Positions 1 through 8,479 of a stretch of 11,021 bases of DNA are shown piece after piece (positions within the stretch are counted from its first letter, which is position 1; every line of letters starts with the position of its first letter). The notes below the pieces were generated by a model that was not told the origin of the DNA, did not search any database, and saw only the letters and a program-made list of their open reading frames with translations. A program made the position numbers and the translations under genes. The stretch covers positions 1 through 11,021 of the forward strand of contig JNEM01005917.1 in assembly GCA_000697335.1 (NCBI GenBank). Reading direction: 5' to 3'. The stretch is from Conidiobolus incongruus B7586. Its lineage: Eukaryota; Entomophthoromycota; Entomophthoromycetes; Entomophthorales; Conidiobolaceae.

Positions 1-1296
1 TTAATTTAAAAAGATAGTTTATTTAATATTTTATAAATATAAGGAAGTTAAAAAACAAAAGATAAATATATTAAGTTATTGTTTTTTTATTTAATCAAAA
101 ATTATAAATTTATAACTAAATATTATTAAATTACTAACTTAAATATTTAAACTATATATAAATATTATTTTAGTTAAATATATATTTTTTAAATAATATT
201 TTAATTTAAAATGATTTAATATAAAATTAAGTAATTATTAATAAATATATAAATATTTTAATGTTATTATTTGTATTTATATAATATTATTGATAAAAGA
301 CTATATTATATTATATAAAATCTAAAATAAAGGAATAAATTTAAAATTGCTAAATTTATCAAATAAACAAATATTAAAAAATCAATGCCATTTTATTTTG
401 ATAATAAATATATAAACTTTTATAATTAAATTATATTTTATTAATAATTAATATAATATCTTTCTTAATAATTAGTTTTTAAATAAAGCAAATATTTTTA
501 TTAAATCAAAGGTAAAATATTTAATAATATAAAAATAGGAAAAAAGCTTTATAAATTAATATTCAGGCTTTTAAATTATTATATAATAATATACAATTAT
601 TATATTAATATAAGTAAAATACAATAATAATAATAATAATCTTAAAATATTAAATAAATTTATAAATAAGTTAGACTCTTCATTTGTAACATTTTATTAA
701 AAAATAAAGTCAATTATAAATTACTTTAATTTCAATAAAAACTATATTTTCCCTTATTTATTTTCTAAATCATTTTATTATAAATTCATAATTTATTTAA
801 AATCTTTATTATTGCTAAAATAGGAATAAGATATAAATTACTAACTATTATAGTGGTTATTATATAATTAACTCATTTAGAGAATATTATTCATGGCTCC
901 TTAAACCTAAGTTTAATTCTTATTTTTTGGGTCTTGATATTACAATGGAATATATATAAATTCTCTAGTGACTATAAAAATTCATATATTTGTAAATAAA
1001 TATTCATTATATACAAGCATCAAAGCTTATATAATATTACATTCATTGAAGTTAAAGTAATCATATCAACTCTACATTTATAATTTATTTCCAACAAAAA
1101 TTGAAATACAGTTTTAAAAATAATTTTACCAAAGATAATATGACCAGAAGTATTTTAAAACATTTGTCAATAGGAATTGTGAAATTTGAAAAAAAATCAA
1201 CATTGATAAAATCCTTAACTAAATAATTAATTATTTGAAAATACAATAAATATTAAATATATAAATCATTTCATTCACATCTTTCAACAACCAATT
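1..1296. other. AT-rich intergenic spacer, no gene seen
   Basis: This stretch is made almost entirely of A and T runs, with no open frame of useful length on either strand and no recognisable RNA gene. Composition becomes slightly less extreme from about 880 to 1290 (for example around 890-960), but I see no motif or coding periodicity there. The only definable element is the short AAT microsatellite, listed separately. Confidence 0.7.
623..640. repeat. (AAT)6 microsatellite
   Basis: There are six perfect tandem copies of AAT, continuing the general AT-rich character of the spacer. It is a simple-sequence tract of no evident function. Similar but imperfect ATT runs occur near 3135-3170. Confidence 0.85.
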
Positions 1297-1785
1297 ATAG
1301 TAACACATCTTGGGAAAGCCGTGTCCAGAGTAGTTTAGATAAAAGAGAGAGAGATCTGGGGAATTACAGGTTAGCATTAGGGAGATAGAGAGTTTATTAG
1401 TTTAAGCCAAATAGCTGGGAGGACCCAGATCAAACTTGTCTTGTTGAAGATAGCTCTGATTCCGGGTGTTAGAGTGAGTTGGGGTAAGGTGATTCATGAG
1501 ATTCTAGGGTGACTTGCAACATCGGCCAATTAAAAGATAGAGAGGAAGAAGCTTGTATCTGAAAGAGAAATAACTTTGACATTAGGTTAATGTAAAGATA
1601 CTCGGTAGAAGGGAGTCGCTGACTGGTGAAAAAATATTGAATAGAATAGGGATTGGAATGATTAAAATGAAATATTAAATGGATTGATGTGTGAAAGCTC
1701 TGTTTGAGAAACTAGTTCAGATCGCAGGATTCAAAGTCTGGAGTGCTAACCTTTACACCAGCGTAAGTCAATTTATATCTTATGA
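1297..1785 (-). mobile_element. Possible old tRNA-derived SINE
   Basis: This island has clearly more G+C than the DNA on both sides, and its edges are fairly sharp near 1300 and 1770. Read on the minus strand it begins with a glutamine-tRNA-like segment (listed separately) followed by about 400 nt of pyrimidine-rich sequence with no sustained open frame from a start codon. The layout of tRNA head plus unrelated body is that of a SINE transcribed by RNA polymerase III. The 8-bp direct repeat AACCAATT occurs at 1289-1296 and 1786-1793 and could be a target-site duplication. Against this, no poly-A or simple tail is obvious at the left end, and no second copy is visible in the window. A tRNA pseudogene beside unrelated conserved DNA is the main alternative. 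Confidence 0.35.
1697..1767 (-). pseudogene. tRNA-Gln(TTG)-derived relic
   Basis: On the minus strand, positions 1760 down to about 1719 match eukaryotic tRNA-Gln, as I remember it, with only about four differences in 41 positions. The D-arm region TGGTGTAAAGGTTAGCAC fits the polymerase III A-box pattern TRGYNNANNNG. The seven-base anticodon loop CTTTGAA (1730-1736) carries anticodon TTG (1732-1734). The rest is decayed: the anticodon stem has two mismatched pairs, the T-arm/B-box region resembles the Gln T-arm but has lost the GTTCRA core, and the 3' acceptor strand does not pair with the 5' CTTACGC. It is therefore not a functional tRNA. It is either an old pseudogene or the head of a tRNA-derived SINE covering the island to its left. 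Confidence 0.65.
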
Positions 1786-1897
1786 AACCAATTCAATAAA
1801 TAACCAAATTAATTCTCAATTATTTTATTTTCTTGATTATTAATGATATTTTTCAACTTATACCAATTTGAAATACAAGCATAAAATTAAATATAAA

Positions 1898-1903
1898 TTT
1901 ATT
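1898..1903 (-). promoter_or_regulatory. Putative poly(A) signal for TSPO copy 1
   Basis: A minus-strand AATAAA hexamer lies about 56 nt past the stop codon of the TSPO gene, a normal distance for a cleavage/polyadenylation signal. In such AT-rich DNA the hexamer arises easily by chance, so this rests mainly on position. Confidence 0.3.
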
Positions 1904-1958
1904 TTAATATCAAACATATTTCAATGAACAAAATATAATAATTATTAATTTAAATAAC

Positions 1959-2507
1959 TCATCTTAGTAATGGACGATTTTCCTGACCCTCAGTAGTATC
2001 TTGAACAGGATTCAAAGTCATCATGACATAAGTGGTATATGTAGCAAATAGAGACCATACCAAATAAGCGATAAAAATATACCCAGCGATGTGGTTCACT
2101 TTATAAAAGTTAATGGTGGTGAAGACTAAAACAATATCCAGGATAATAATTTCGGCGAGGGCAAAGTCAATACGTTTTAGGACAAAGAATATGGGACTCC
2201 ACAGGAAGTTGAGAATAAGCTGACTGTAGTAGAGGACTAGACCGTGCTGAGCAAGTTGTCCAATATGGACATCCTTAGATCGAAATGCTTCCTGAGTCAC
2301 TAGCCAGGCAGCATAGCCCATAGTGGGATAGAGAATACCCCAAACCACAGGGAATACCCAACGAGGTGGAGTTAAAGGACCTTTGCGTAACTCGCTGTAC
2401 CAAGTGTCCACACTGAGTCGGGTCGTAAAACCACTTGCAAATCCTAACAGGACAGGGATAAGAATACTCGCCCACAAGGGAAGATCAAAAATATGATATA
2501 AACTCAT
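1959..2507 (-). CDS. TSPO: TSPO/MBR-family membrane protein, copy 1 (intact)
   Basis: This is a 182-residue protein of the TspO/MBR (translocator, peripheral benzodiazepine receptor) family. These are five-helix proteins that bind porphyrins, sterols and related ligands in the outer mitochondrial membrane of animals, and elsewhere in plants and bacteria. The signature is clear: WY at 36-37, K42-G-P, PPRW at 47-50, VW at 55-56, LY at 59-60, MGY at 63-65, the helix-3 block LNFLWSPIFF (99-108), and WSLFA at 151-155, equivalent to human W143-A147. Five hydrophobic segments fall near 10-28, 50-70, 88-109, 115-134 and 140-164. The 2-3 loop and helix-3 block (QHGLVLYYSQL) read like fungal homologs. 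The animal-type cholesterol CRAC motif is absent because no K/R follows Y160 closely. The tail ends ENRPLLR, an acidic dileucine-like motif. It is a single exon of family-typical length. The start is the first ATG, with A at -3. The role in this organism is inferred only. Confidence 0.93.
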   Translation of the reverse strand: MSLYHIFDLPLWASILIPVLLGFASGFTTRLSVDTWYSELRKGPLTPPRWVFPVVWGILYPTMGYAAWLVTQEAFRSKDVHIGQLAQHGLVLYYSQLILNFLWSPIFFVLKRIDFALAEIIILDIVLVFTTINFYKVNHIAGYIFIAYLVWSLFATYTTYVMMTLNPVQDTTEGQENRPLLR

Positions 2508-3110
2508 TGTAAAAATAATTTCATAATATATTTAAAATAACTATCAAATGTTATTAATGATAGAGCTTAATTTTAAATTTTTGAAATTGAATAGCTTTTA
2601 AACACTTACTGATGTCATTTATAGTCATTTCTAAAACCTTAAAATCTTGGATTTTGTTAACTTAAATTTCTGATTTGCTGAGAATGAATGTCAGCCAATT
2701 TGTATAAAATCATTTTGGGTATTTTCTTTAATTTAGTCAAATATTTTATCACATCGAAATGTTATCATCTAGATATATGTCAATATAAATAAAAATAAAA
2801 AGATGCTAAAATAAATGTCTAAGGAATTCAAGATCATTAATTCCGTAAAAACGGTCTAATCATATGAAATATTTTGTTCCAAAAGTTTCAAAAATACTAT
2901 ACATTTAAAAAGATTTTTTGAATATAAGTAATTAGTAAAAATAAGTCAAATCTATTTTATATTGATTCAATATATATGAAGAAAATGACATCGCGTAGTA
3001 CTACTAAGCTTGCAGTAGTTTTCAAGTATAAACATCAACGAACTATAGGTAAATAACTTAATTTTTTTCATTTATATTTTAGACTGCTCGAAATTTAGTA
3101 CATAAACCAG

Positions 3111-3141
3111 ATAATATCATATTTTTTAAATATGATATTAT
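3111..3141. repeat. Perfect 14-bp inverted repeat (hairpin), 3-nt loop
   Basis: The left arm ATAATATCATATTT (3111-3124) and the right arm AAATATGATATTAT (3128-3141) are exact reverse complements around a TTT loop. It lies roughly 330 nt past the stop of TSPO copy 2 and 600 nt upstream of copy 1. It could be a cruciform-forming AT palindrome, the remnant of a small inverted-repeat element, or chance in AT-rich DNA. The arm length makes pure chance less likely but does not exclude it. Confidence 0.6.
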
Positions 3142-3378
3142 TATTGTTATTATTAATATTAGTAGTAGTAATTAGAGCATCAACAATGTATTTTTATCAA
3201 TTATATATAAAAATTAAAAAAATTGTATATGAAATATATAATTAATAAACCTTTCCAAAATATTGTGAATATTATAAATTTATTAAATTAAATCTAAAAA
3301 ATATTAATTCTCGTTAACATTGGTTCAATATCTATGTTAAAAAGTATTGCCTCAATTAATTAAAGGTTAAAATTTGTA

Positions 3379-3384
3379 TTTATT
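3379..3384 (-). promoter_or_regulatory. Putative poly(A) signal for TSPO copy 2
   Basis: A minus-strand AATAAA lies about 72 nt past the stop codon predicted for the spliced TSPO copy 2. The position is suitable, but the motif is weak evidence in this base composition. Confidence 0.25.
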
Positions 3385-3455
3385 CATATAGTAGAGATAT
3401 ATTGGATAGAATATATTCAAATTTAAAGATAAAGAAATAAATTATAATATTGACT

Positions 3456-4044
3456 TTAAGCTAGTAGTGGAGCGTATACATTCGCTTCAGAATCGTTTAA
3501 GTTATACTCAACCAAACTTAATGCTATGAAGGTAGAATAATAGGTCCAAATAAAATAAGGAATGCTAAATATACCAGCAATCCAATTGGTACAGGATGAT
3601 GAAATTAGCAAAAGAGTCATTAGTATACTCAATCCTAAATAAGTACTATTGTTAATAAAATCCCTCTATACTGCTCTAATTGACATTACCTATATTCCAT
3701 TTCAGCGAAGATTTCAACCTATTCAAAATAAAGAAACTATAAAACCAACATACATTCAACACCAATACCAAACCGTAACAAATGCATGCCACCAAAGACA
3801 AAATCTGCAATGAAGTATAAGGTTCCGAAATATAAGATTCTTGAACCAAATAGTAGCTAAACCCCAGTGAAGGAAACACAACTAGCCAAATTATTATAAT
3901 AATGACTTCGGGAGGATGGTAGTTGGATTTGGTTAAATTGCGATACCATGAGGGATCTCCTCGTTTCTCCTTAATTATGCTACCTAGCAATATTGGAATG
4001 AGAGGTAGTATGACACTCTCCCAAAGGTTTAATCCATAACTCAT
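3456..4044 (-). CDS. Diverged TSPO/MBR-family paralog, copy 2 (two exons)
   Basis: Exon 1 is 3690-4044 and exon 2 is 3456-3634. Joined, they give 534 nt, or 177 residues plus stop. Unspliced, the frame ends early and lacks helices 4-5. Spliced, it has the complete five-helix TSPO layout and lines up with copy 1 along its length. Kept residues include WY 33-34, K39, PP 44-45, W53, G61, LN 96-97, W100, FF 104-105 and W148. Exon 2 supplies WIAGIFSIPYFIW, the counterpart of HIAGYIFIAYLVW in copy 1. Several family residues have changed: PPxW has become PPEV, LY has become FP, M of MG has become L, and FA after the helix-5 tryptophan has become YS. Both copies end in PLL plus one residue. The start has A at -3. 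The frame is open and splice signals are intact, so it looks like a real gene, perhaps with altered ligand choice. Expression is not shown. Confidence 0.85.
3635..3689 (-). other. 55-nt spliceosomal intron of TSPO copy 2
   Basis: On the minus strand the donor is AG|GTAATG and the acceptor is TTATTTAG|GA, with a candidate branch site ATTAAC about 18 nt before the acceptor. It is a phase-1 intron: G at 3690 plus GA at 3634-3633 makes a Gly codon. Using this acceptor keeps the frame open through the missing helices 4 and 5. The nearby alternative acceptor AACAATAG would run straight into a stop. The length suits fungal introns. Copy 1 has no intron at the matching place. Confidence 0.85.
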
Positions 4045-5825
4045 AATCGATATTAATTTATATTTGTTTACCCTTAATTTAATAATTAATATTCAGATAT
4101 AAAGTCCCGACATAAAATAAAGATTCAATCTAATAAGAATTTGGTTTAATCAATTTATGGGAATTTGTGATTCTGTTTGTAACTGTGACGATTTTATTTT
4201 GAGTTTGGGTTCAAATTTGTAATCTCTCAAAATTATTTCGTCATTAAATAATAATATCATTTCTTGTCAAAGATCTAGGGGGATTCATGTGATGCGTAAT
4301 AATAATCAAAGTTGATATTATACTTGTTGACCTGTTTTTGTAGATCTTTTATTATGTTCAGTACAAATTAAGTTTTAATACCTAGTTTAAGGCTGAAGGA
4401 AGATAGTTTTCAAATTGAAAATTCATAAGCTCTTAGGATTCGGTAAAACTCTAAGAAATTAAAAATGATTATAATAGACATTGAATCTAACTTAGTATTT
4501 GAATTTGGTATCAAATGCTAATAGCAACAAAATTTTAAGAAACATTAGTACATGGACTGAAAATTTATTAGACATTTTGAGAATTTATTCAATAATGTAT
4601 AATCCAAATTTCAATAAATATTTTAAAAATTTTCTTTCCAACATTTATTAGCTAATTCTATTATATAATCGAGAAATCAATAAATTTTCCTAATATTAAA
4701 CAATTGCTATTAAAATGATAATAGTTTAAATATTTTAATAAGGCGATATTCCCTTTGATATTAAATTGATTTTCAGTTTAATATACATATTATTTTCATG
4801 ATATGTAATTGATAAAAAAAATACCAAAATGATTATCAGATCTATTTATATCATTAAATATGGATTAAACATTGTTGCTTTATAATTATTGTTATAACCA
4901 TAATTTCAATTTGGTGGACTAATGATAATAATCAATGATTTTAAACATATTTTTGTTAGTAAAATATAACTCCAATCACATTAAAATTCTCAAAACATTT
5001 ATGATTCCATTTTAAGGAGGTAAATAATTACATGTTACTCAATCATCCAATTGTATCCAATTTCCAAGTTTGATGGAATAAGAACAAATGTGATTGAATT
5101 ATGTATTGTTCTTAAATTAATCTATTTAAATAGTATATATTGTTTAAATTATTCTGTAAAACATTTGTTCATGGTTTGAATAGTGATGAGCTTATAATGT
5201 TTAAATTAATCGTTCTTATATTTTTTACTCCAAAGAACATCAATTACCAACGCTGCCCTATAGCATACTTCAGCTCTTCAATCACCAATTTTAAGTAATT
5301 ATGTTACTCTGACCACATAAAACAGTATTTACCTTGGAACCTCTATCAGCACTCAAATTTTCGATTTTAATTTTTGAAACCAATATTAAGACTCTAGTTT
5401 TAAAACTTTATTTTAGAAATGTAAATATATGAAACTAAATTGGATTATTTATTTAGCAAGTGCTGCTTTGTTTTGCGATAAACATTTCTAAGTTTTATAA
5501 ATTTGATACTTTTATTAATTCTATATTTTAAGATTCATAATAACCATCTCTATTTTGAAAGCTGAAAATTAAGGCAATATACTGTATTTGTATAATATCA
5601 AATGAAATCAATAAACAATATACACAAAATTCAATGAATTTAGTACAATTACCAAAACTGATTACATTTATATTATTATATTAGAAAATTTTAGAATTTA
5701 GATAATAATATATTTTGTAAAATGAATTTTATATTTAGTATATTATTTGTGAGTGAAGTTACATCCATTAAGGAATATGAAAAACATATTAAATTTCAAA
5801 TCAGTAAAAATTATATAATATTAAG
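4045..5825. other. Intergenic region between TSPO copy 2 and the Cys-rich gene
   Basis: This is a long spacer with no convincing gene. It holds the promoter side of TSPO copy 2 and the 3' side of the Cys-rich gene. Base composition is a little less extreme at about 4140-4450 and 5195-5400. The second patch has short exon-like frames with splice-like signals on both strands (see findings), too weak to annotate. I found no tRNA, other RNA gene or terminal-repeat element here. Confidence 0.55.
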
Positions 5826-7340
5826 TTATTTGGCCAAACGTGTGGTTACAGCCCAGGAAGCTCCCATAACAATTTTTCTTTCCCACCAACTTGCAATACT
5901 CATTCGACTGTCAAAAGCCTTCCAAACTTGGATAGCAACTGAGGCAGAAGCCATGTACTTATGCAATTTTACCAGATTTTCGGATTCAGAGGATTGCTCT
6001 CGACGCTTTATAATTTCCGCAGCAGCAGGTATATGTATTATATCTTCATCGTATACTGGACATCCTCGCCATAGTATGCACCAAACCAGTACGCAAAAAG
6101 GTCCTACAAAACCACATCCATGATGCTTTTTATTTCTTATATCAAGCCATTTAGCTGCAAGGAAATCTGATGCACCTTTAATTCCCTTAGATGCAATTAA
6201 AGAAATGATATAAGTTTGATGTTGTTCTTCTACATCATAAAGTGCTTCCACTAAATCATGTATCCCTTGGGCGAATATAGTGAGCCATGAGTCAACTTCG
6301 TCAGATCCATTTTTATCCACTGTACTGCGATGACTTGCCAAAATTGTTAACAGCTCAGCTGATTTTAAATCCAAAATAGCATCTTTACTTAACAAACGAA
6401 TATCAATTTCCTCTTCATATTTTATTGCTTGATAACTAAGACAATCCGTGCCACTTAATTCATTCTCATTCACATCATATATATCATATTGATTTTTATA
6501 TTTGAATGGTTCAAGCAAAAATAGAGGATTGTACGAAGCACCAGCACAAATACTGTATCGACTTGGTTTAGCGGTAAACATTGTAGATATCATCATTGCT
6601 CCTACCAATTTTTGCATTGTCAACGGATTAGCTAACAGACTTTGGTCATAGACTGCAACCCCAAGAAGGACATCTTCGATATCTGACATTTTGGCAATTT
6701 GAAGTTTATTATTCAAATTGGTCAAGACATTTTTAATCCCGTTGATAAGATTCTTTGCATCCACTTCGTCATTTCCTAAGCGACATACATTAGGATTGCC
6801 GCATCTACAGATTGCATGTTCCTCCTCGAATAAACGATCGTTCCCCAATATTTTGAGGATTTGTTGAATTTTTGGATGGATCTCAGCGCATCTGGAACAG
6901 TGTGTAATTTTAAGACCATCTAGTAGATTAGTGTTAGACGACCATGTTGTCTCGATCATACGATTATTATAAACTTCTACTCTCTTTTTATTGACCTTAT
7001 CTTTAATTTTTTGTCGACAATTATCTTTACATTTCATTTTGCCATTCCCATCACTAATTAATAGAGCAAAACATCTGAAACATTTTCTAAGTGGCTGAGC
7101 ATTTTCCAAGGTGGTACTGACCTCATATAATTCATTTTGTGAATTATTCCGAGTGACTTGCGCTAATTTTTGATTCAGACAAAATCCACATAAATCTTCA
7201 CCAGTGCAACTATTGACATATATACATTTAGAAATAACCGATTGACTCAGGCAATTATAAACTACAGGAGATTTTTTATCTTTACGAAGGCTCAGATCAC
7301 TCAATGTATCCAATCCAGCTTGGTACTCTCTTTTAAGCAT
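5826..7340 (-). CDS. Cysteine-rich protein of unrecognised family, 504 aa
   Basis: This is a long frame with clearly higher G+C than its surroundings, so it is very likely a real gene. I do not recognise the family. The N-terminal half has repeated cysteine knuckles: C30, C39, C45 and C51-x2-C54; C87-x2-C90 with C104-x3-C108; and C148-x2-C151 with C178-x-C180 and C186. These look like two or three small zinc-binding modules, although the spacing does not fit the fungal Zn2Cys6 cluster. A strongly basic stretch (KIKDKVNKKR, 111-120) follows the second module and could bind nucleic acid or act as a nuclear signal. Residues about 190-400 look mostly helical. A Cys/Trp hydrophobic patch lies at 409-427 (CGFVGPFC...CP), rather short for a membrane helix. 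There is no signal peptide. The start ATG has a stop a few codons upstream in frame and a splice-acceptor-like TTATTTAG just before it. A nuclear regulator is one guess, at low confidence. Confidence 0.85.
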   Translation of the reverse strand: MLKREYQAGLDTLSDLSLRKDKKSPVVYNCLSQSVISKCIYVNSCTGEDLCGFCLNQKLAQVTRNNSQNELYEVSTTLENAQPLRKCFRCFALLISDGNGKMKCKDNCRQKIKDKVNKKRVEVYNNRMIETTWSSNTNLLDGLKITHCSRCAEIHPKIQQILKILGNDRLFEEEHAICRCGNPNVCRLGNDEVDAKNLINGIKNVLTNLNNKLQIAKMSDIEDVLLGVAVYDQSLLANPLTMQKLVGAMMISTMFTAKPSRYSICAGASYNPLFLLEPFKYKNQYDIYDVNENELSGTDCLSYQAIKYEEEIDIRLLSKDAILDLKSAELLTILASHRSTVDKNGSDEVDSWLTIFAQGIHDLVEALYDVEEQHQTYIISLIASKGIKGASDFLAAKWLDIRNKKHHGCGFVGPFCVLVWCILWRGCPVYDEDIIHIPAAAEIIKRREQSSESENLVKLHKYMASASVAIQVWKAFDSRMSIASWWERKIVMGASWAVTTRLAK

Positions 7341-7342
7341 AT

Positions 7343-7406
7343 CTAAATAAATGAGTCAGTTATCTTACACATAATAATATTATATAATGATTTTCATTGA
7401 TATTAC
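7343..7406 (-). other. Candidate leader intron upstream of the Cys-rich gene
   Basis: On the minus strand ATATAG|GTAATA begins a 64-nt stretch ending in TTATTTAG|AT, just two bases before the start ATG, with a CTGAC branch-like motif near the acceptor. The donor context ATATAGGTAATATCAAT differs from that of the proven-by-frame TSPO intron by one base in 17, and the acceptor octamer is the same. Upstream, the frame has a stop and no in-frame ATG, so splicing would affect only the untranslated leader. It is plausible but not shown. Confidence 0.4.
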
Positions 7407-8479
7407 CTATATAATTATTAAATGATAATGATTAATGACAATAAAAAAATCGACTGATTGTGGAAATATAATAATTGATTAATACTTGAAATTTTAAATA
7501 TTCAGGAAACATAAATTAAAATATAATCTACAATGTCATATTTATACCATATGATATCAGGTATTATAATTTTATATTAACTTATGGTTTTTGAAATTAG
7601 CGAACAAAATTGAAATGATATATTAATATTGGAAATATTTCTAATATTTTGAAATATTAAAAGAGAATTTGATCGAAATATTCCAAATCCAAAATATTAT
7701 GCTGAAAATACAAGTATTAATCCACCAAAATACTAAGTCTTTCCAATTTTGAACAATTATTTCAAATTGAATTTATAATTATGCGATATTTTAATTACTA
7801 CAATATTAACTTTTGGTTTGACTAAACAATATATTAGGAATGTGCAAAACTGCCAAAATACTTACAAAGTACAAATGTTAATTTATTATTAGCTGATATA
7901 TGATATTAATTTTAAATAAATAAATATTATTGCGTATGCACGGAGTAGATAGGAAATTATTAACAATCAAAAAGTTAAGAAATAGGATGAGAAATGGTTT
8001 TCCTAGACCAATTGTTTTCTTTTGATCTTATTATAAATAAGAAATTAATTTGTATAAACTAGAATCTAATCATAGTCGTAGTTCTACATGCTCGCGATGA
8101 TAGGTTATCTGAATATTACTTTGATAAAAAATCTTGGGAAAATCCAATTCATTTTATCAATATTATATTTTTACAATGAATCATCTATTTTTGTAAGTTA
8201 TTTTTCCAAAATCATCATTATAAATTATCATATCATGCTAATTATAGCCATGCCGCTCAAATTTAATACCCGTTACATCTCAAATATTAGCTGTCATTCA
8301 ATATACACACGAATCTCGCAATAATCAAGATAATATCCAGTGTTTCAAAAAGTAATTTCCCATACTAATATTAAATCCTATTTTGTATATAATAATTTTT
8401 TGAATGTTATTTAGTATTATATTGAATGATTATTTATGATGTAATTATTCACAATATTTATTATAAATACACATTATTA
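7407..8479. other. AT-rich intergenic spacer, no gene seen
   Basis: This region should contain the promoter of the Cys-rich gene at its left end. Otherwise it is AT-rich with no frame that looks coding. A 78-codon plus-strand frame at 8088-8324 has the composition of the spacer and was rejected. No RNA gene or repeat stands out. Confidence 0.6.

Larger units (their letters stand above)
2508..3455. other. Intergenic region between the TSPO copies
   Basis: This spacer must hold the promoter of copy 1 (reading leftward) and the 3' end of copy 2. It is AT-rich with no open frame I would support. It contains a short imperfect dyad, ACTACT with AGTAGT, around 3001-3020, the strong hairpin at 3111-3141, and imperfect ATT/AGT repeats at about 3135-3175. 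No TATA element can be singled out because the whole stretch is AT-rich. Confidence 0.6.

Noticed and set aside
1320-1520. Apparent similarity to large-subunit rRNA (GGACCC, GGGTGTTAGAGTGAGTTGGG)
   Set aside because: Only short scattered words match from memory, in a rough alignment with gaps. The strictly conserved rRNA segments expected alongside are missing.
1380-1715. Open minus-strand run of about 80 codons in the tRNA-derived island
   Set aside because: It is open because the strand is pyrimidine-rich and poor in stop codons. It lacks a start near its beginning and shows no protein family signature.
2275-2475. 66-codon minus-strand frame inside TSPO copy 1
   Set aside because: It lies in another frame of a gene with unmistakable TSPO motifs and shows no family features itself.
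4260-4400. Possible C/D-box snoRNA (GTGATGC and CTGA words)
   Set aside because: The C box has a mismatch, there is no terminal stem, and such short words are expected by chance.
5722-6123. 133-codon plus-strand frame
   Set aside because: Most of it is antisense to the 504-residue gene, and its unique first part is AT-rich spacer. The minus-strand frame is much longer and more gene-like.
8088-8324. 78-codon plus-strand frame
   Set aside because: Its codons are Ile/Asn/Tyr/Phe-rich and match the spacer composition. There is no composition change at its ends and no recognisable domain.
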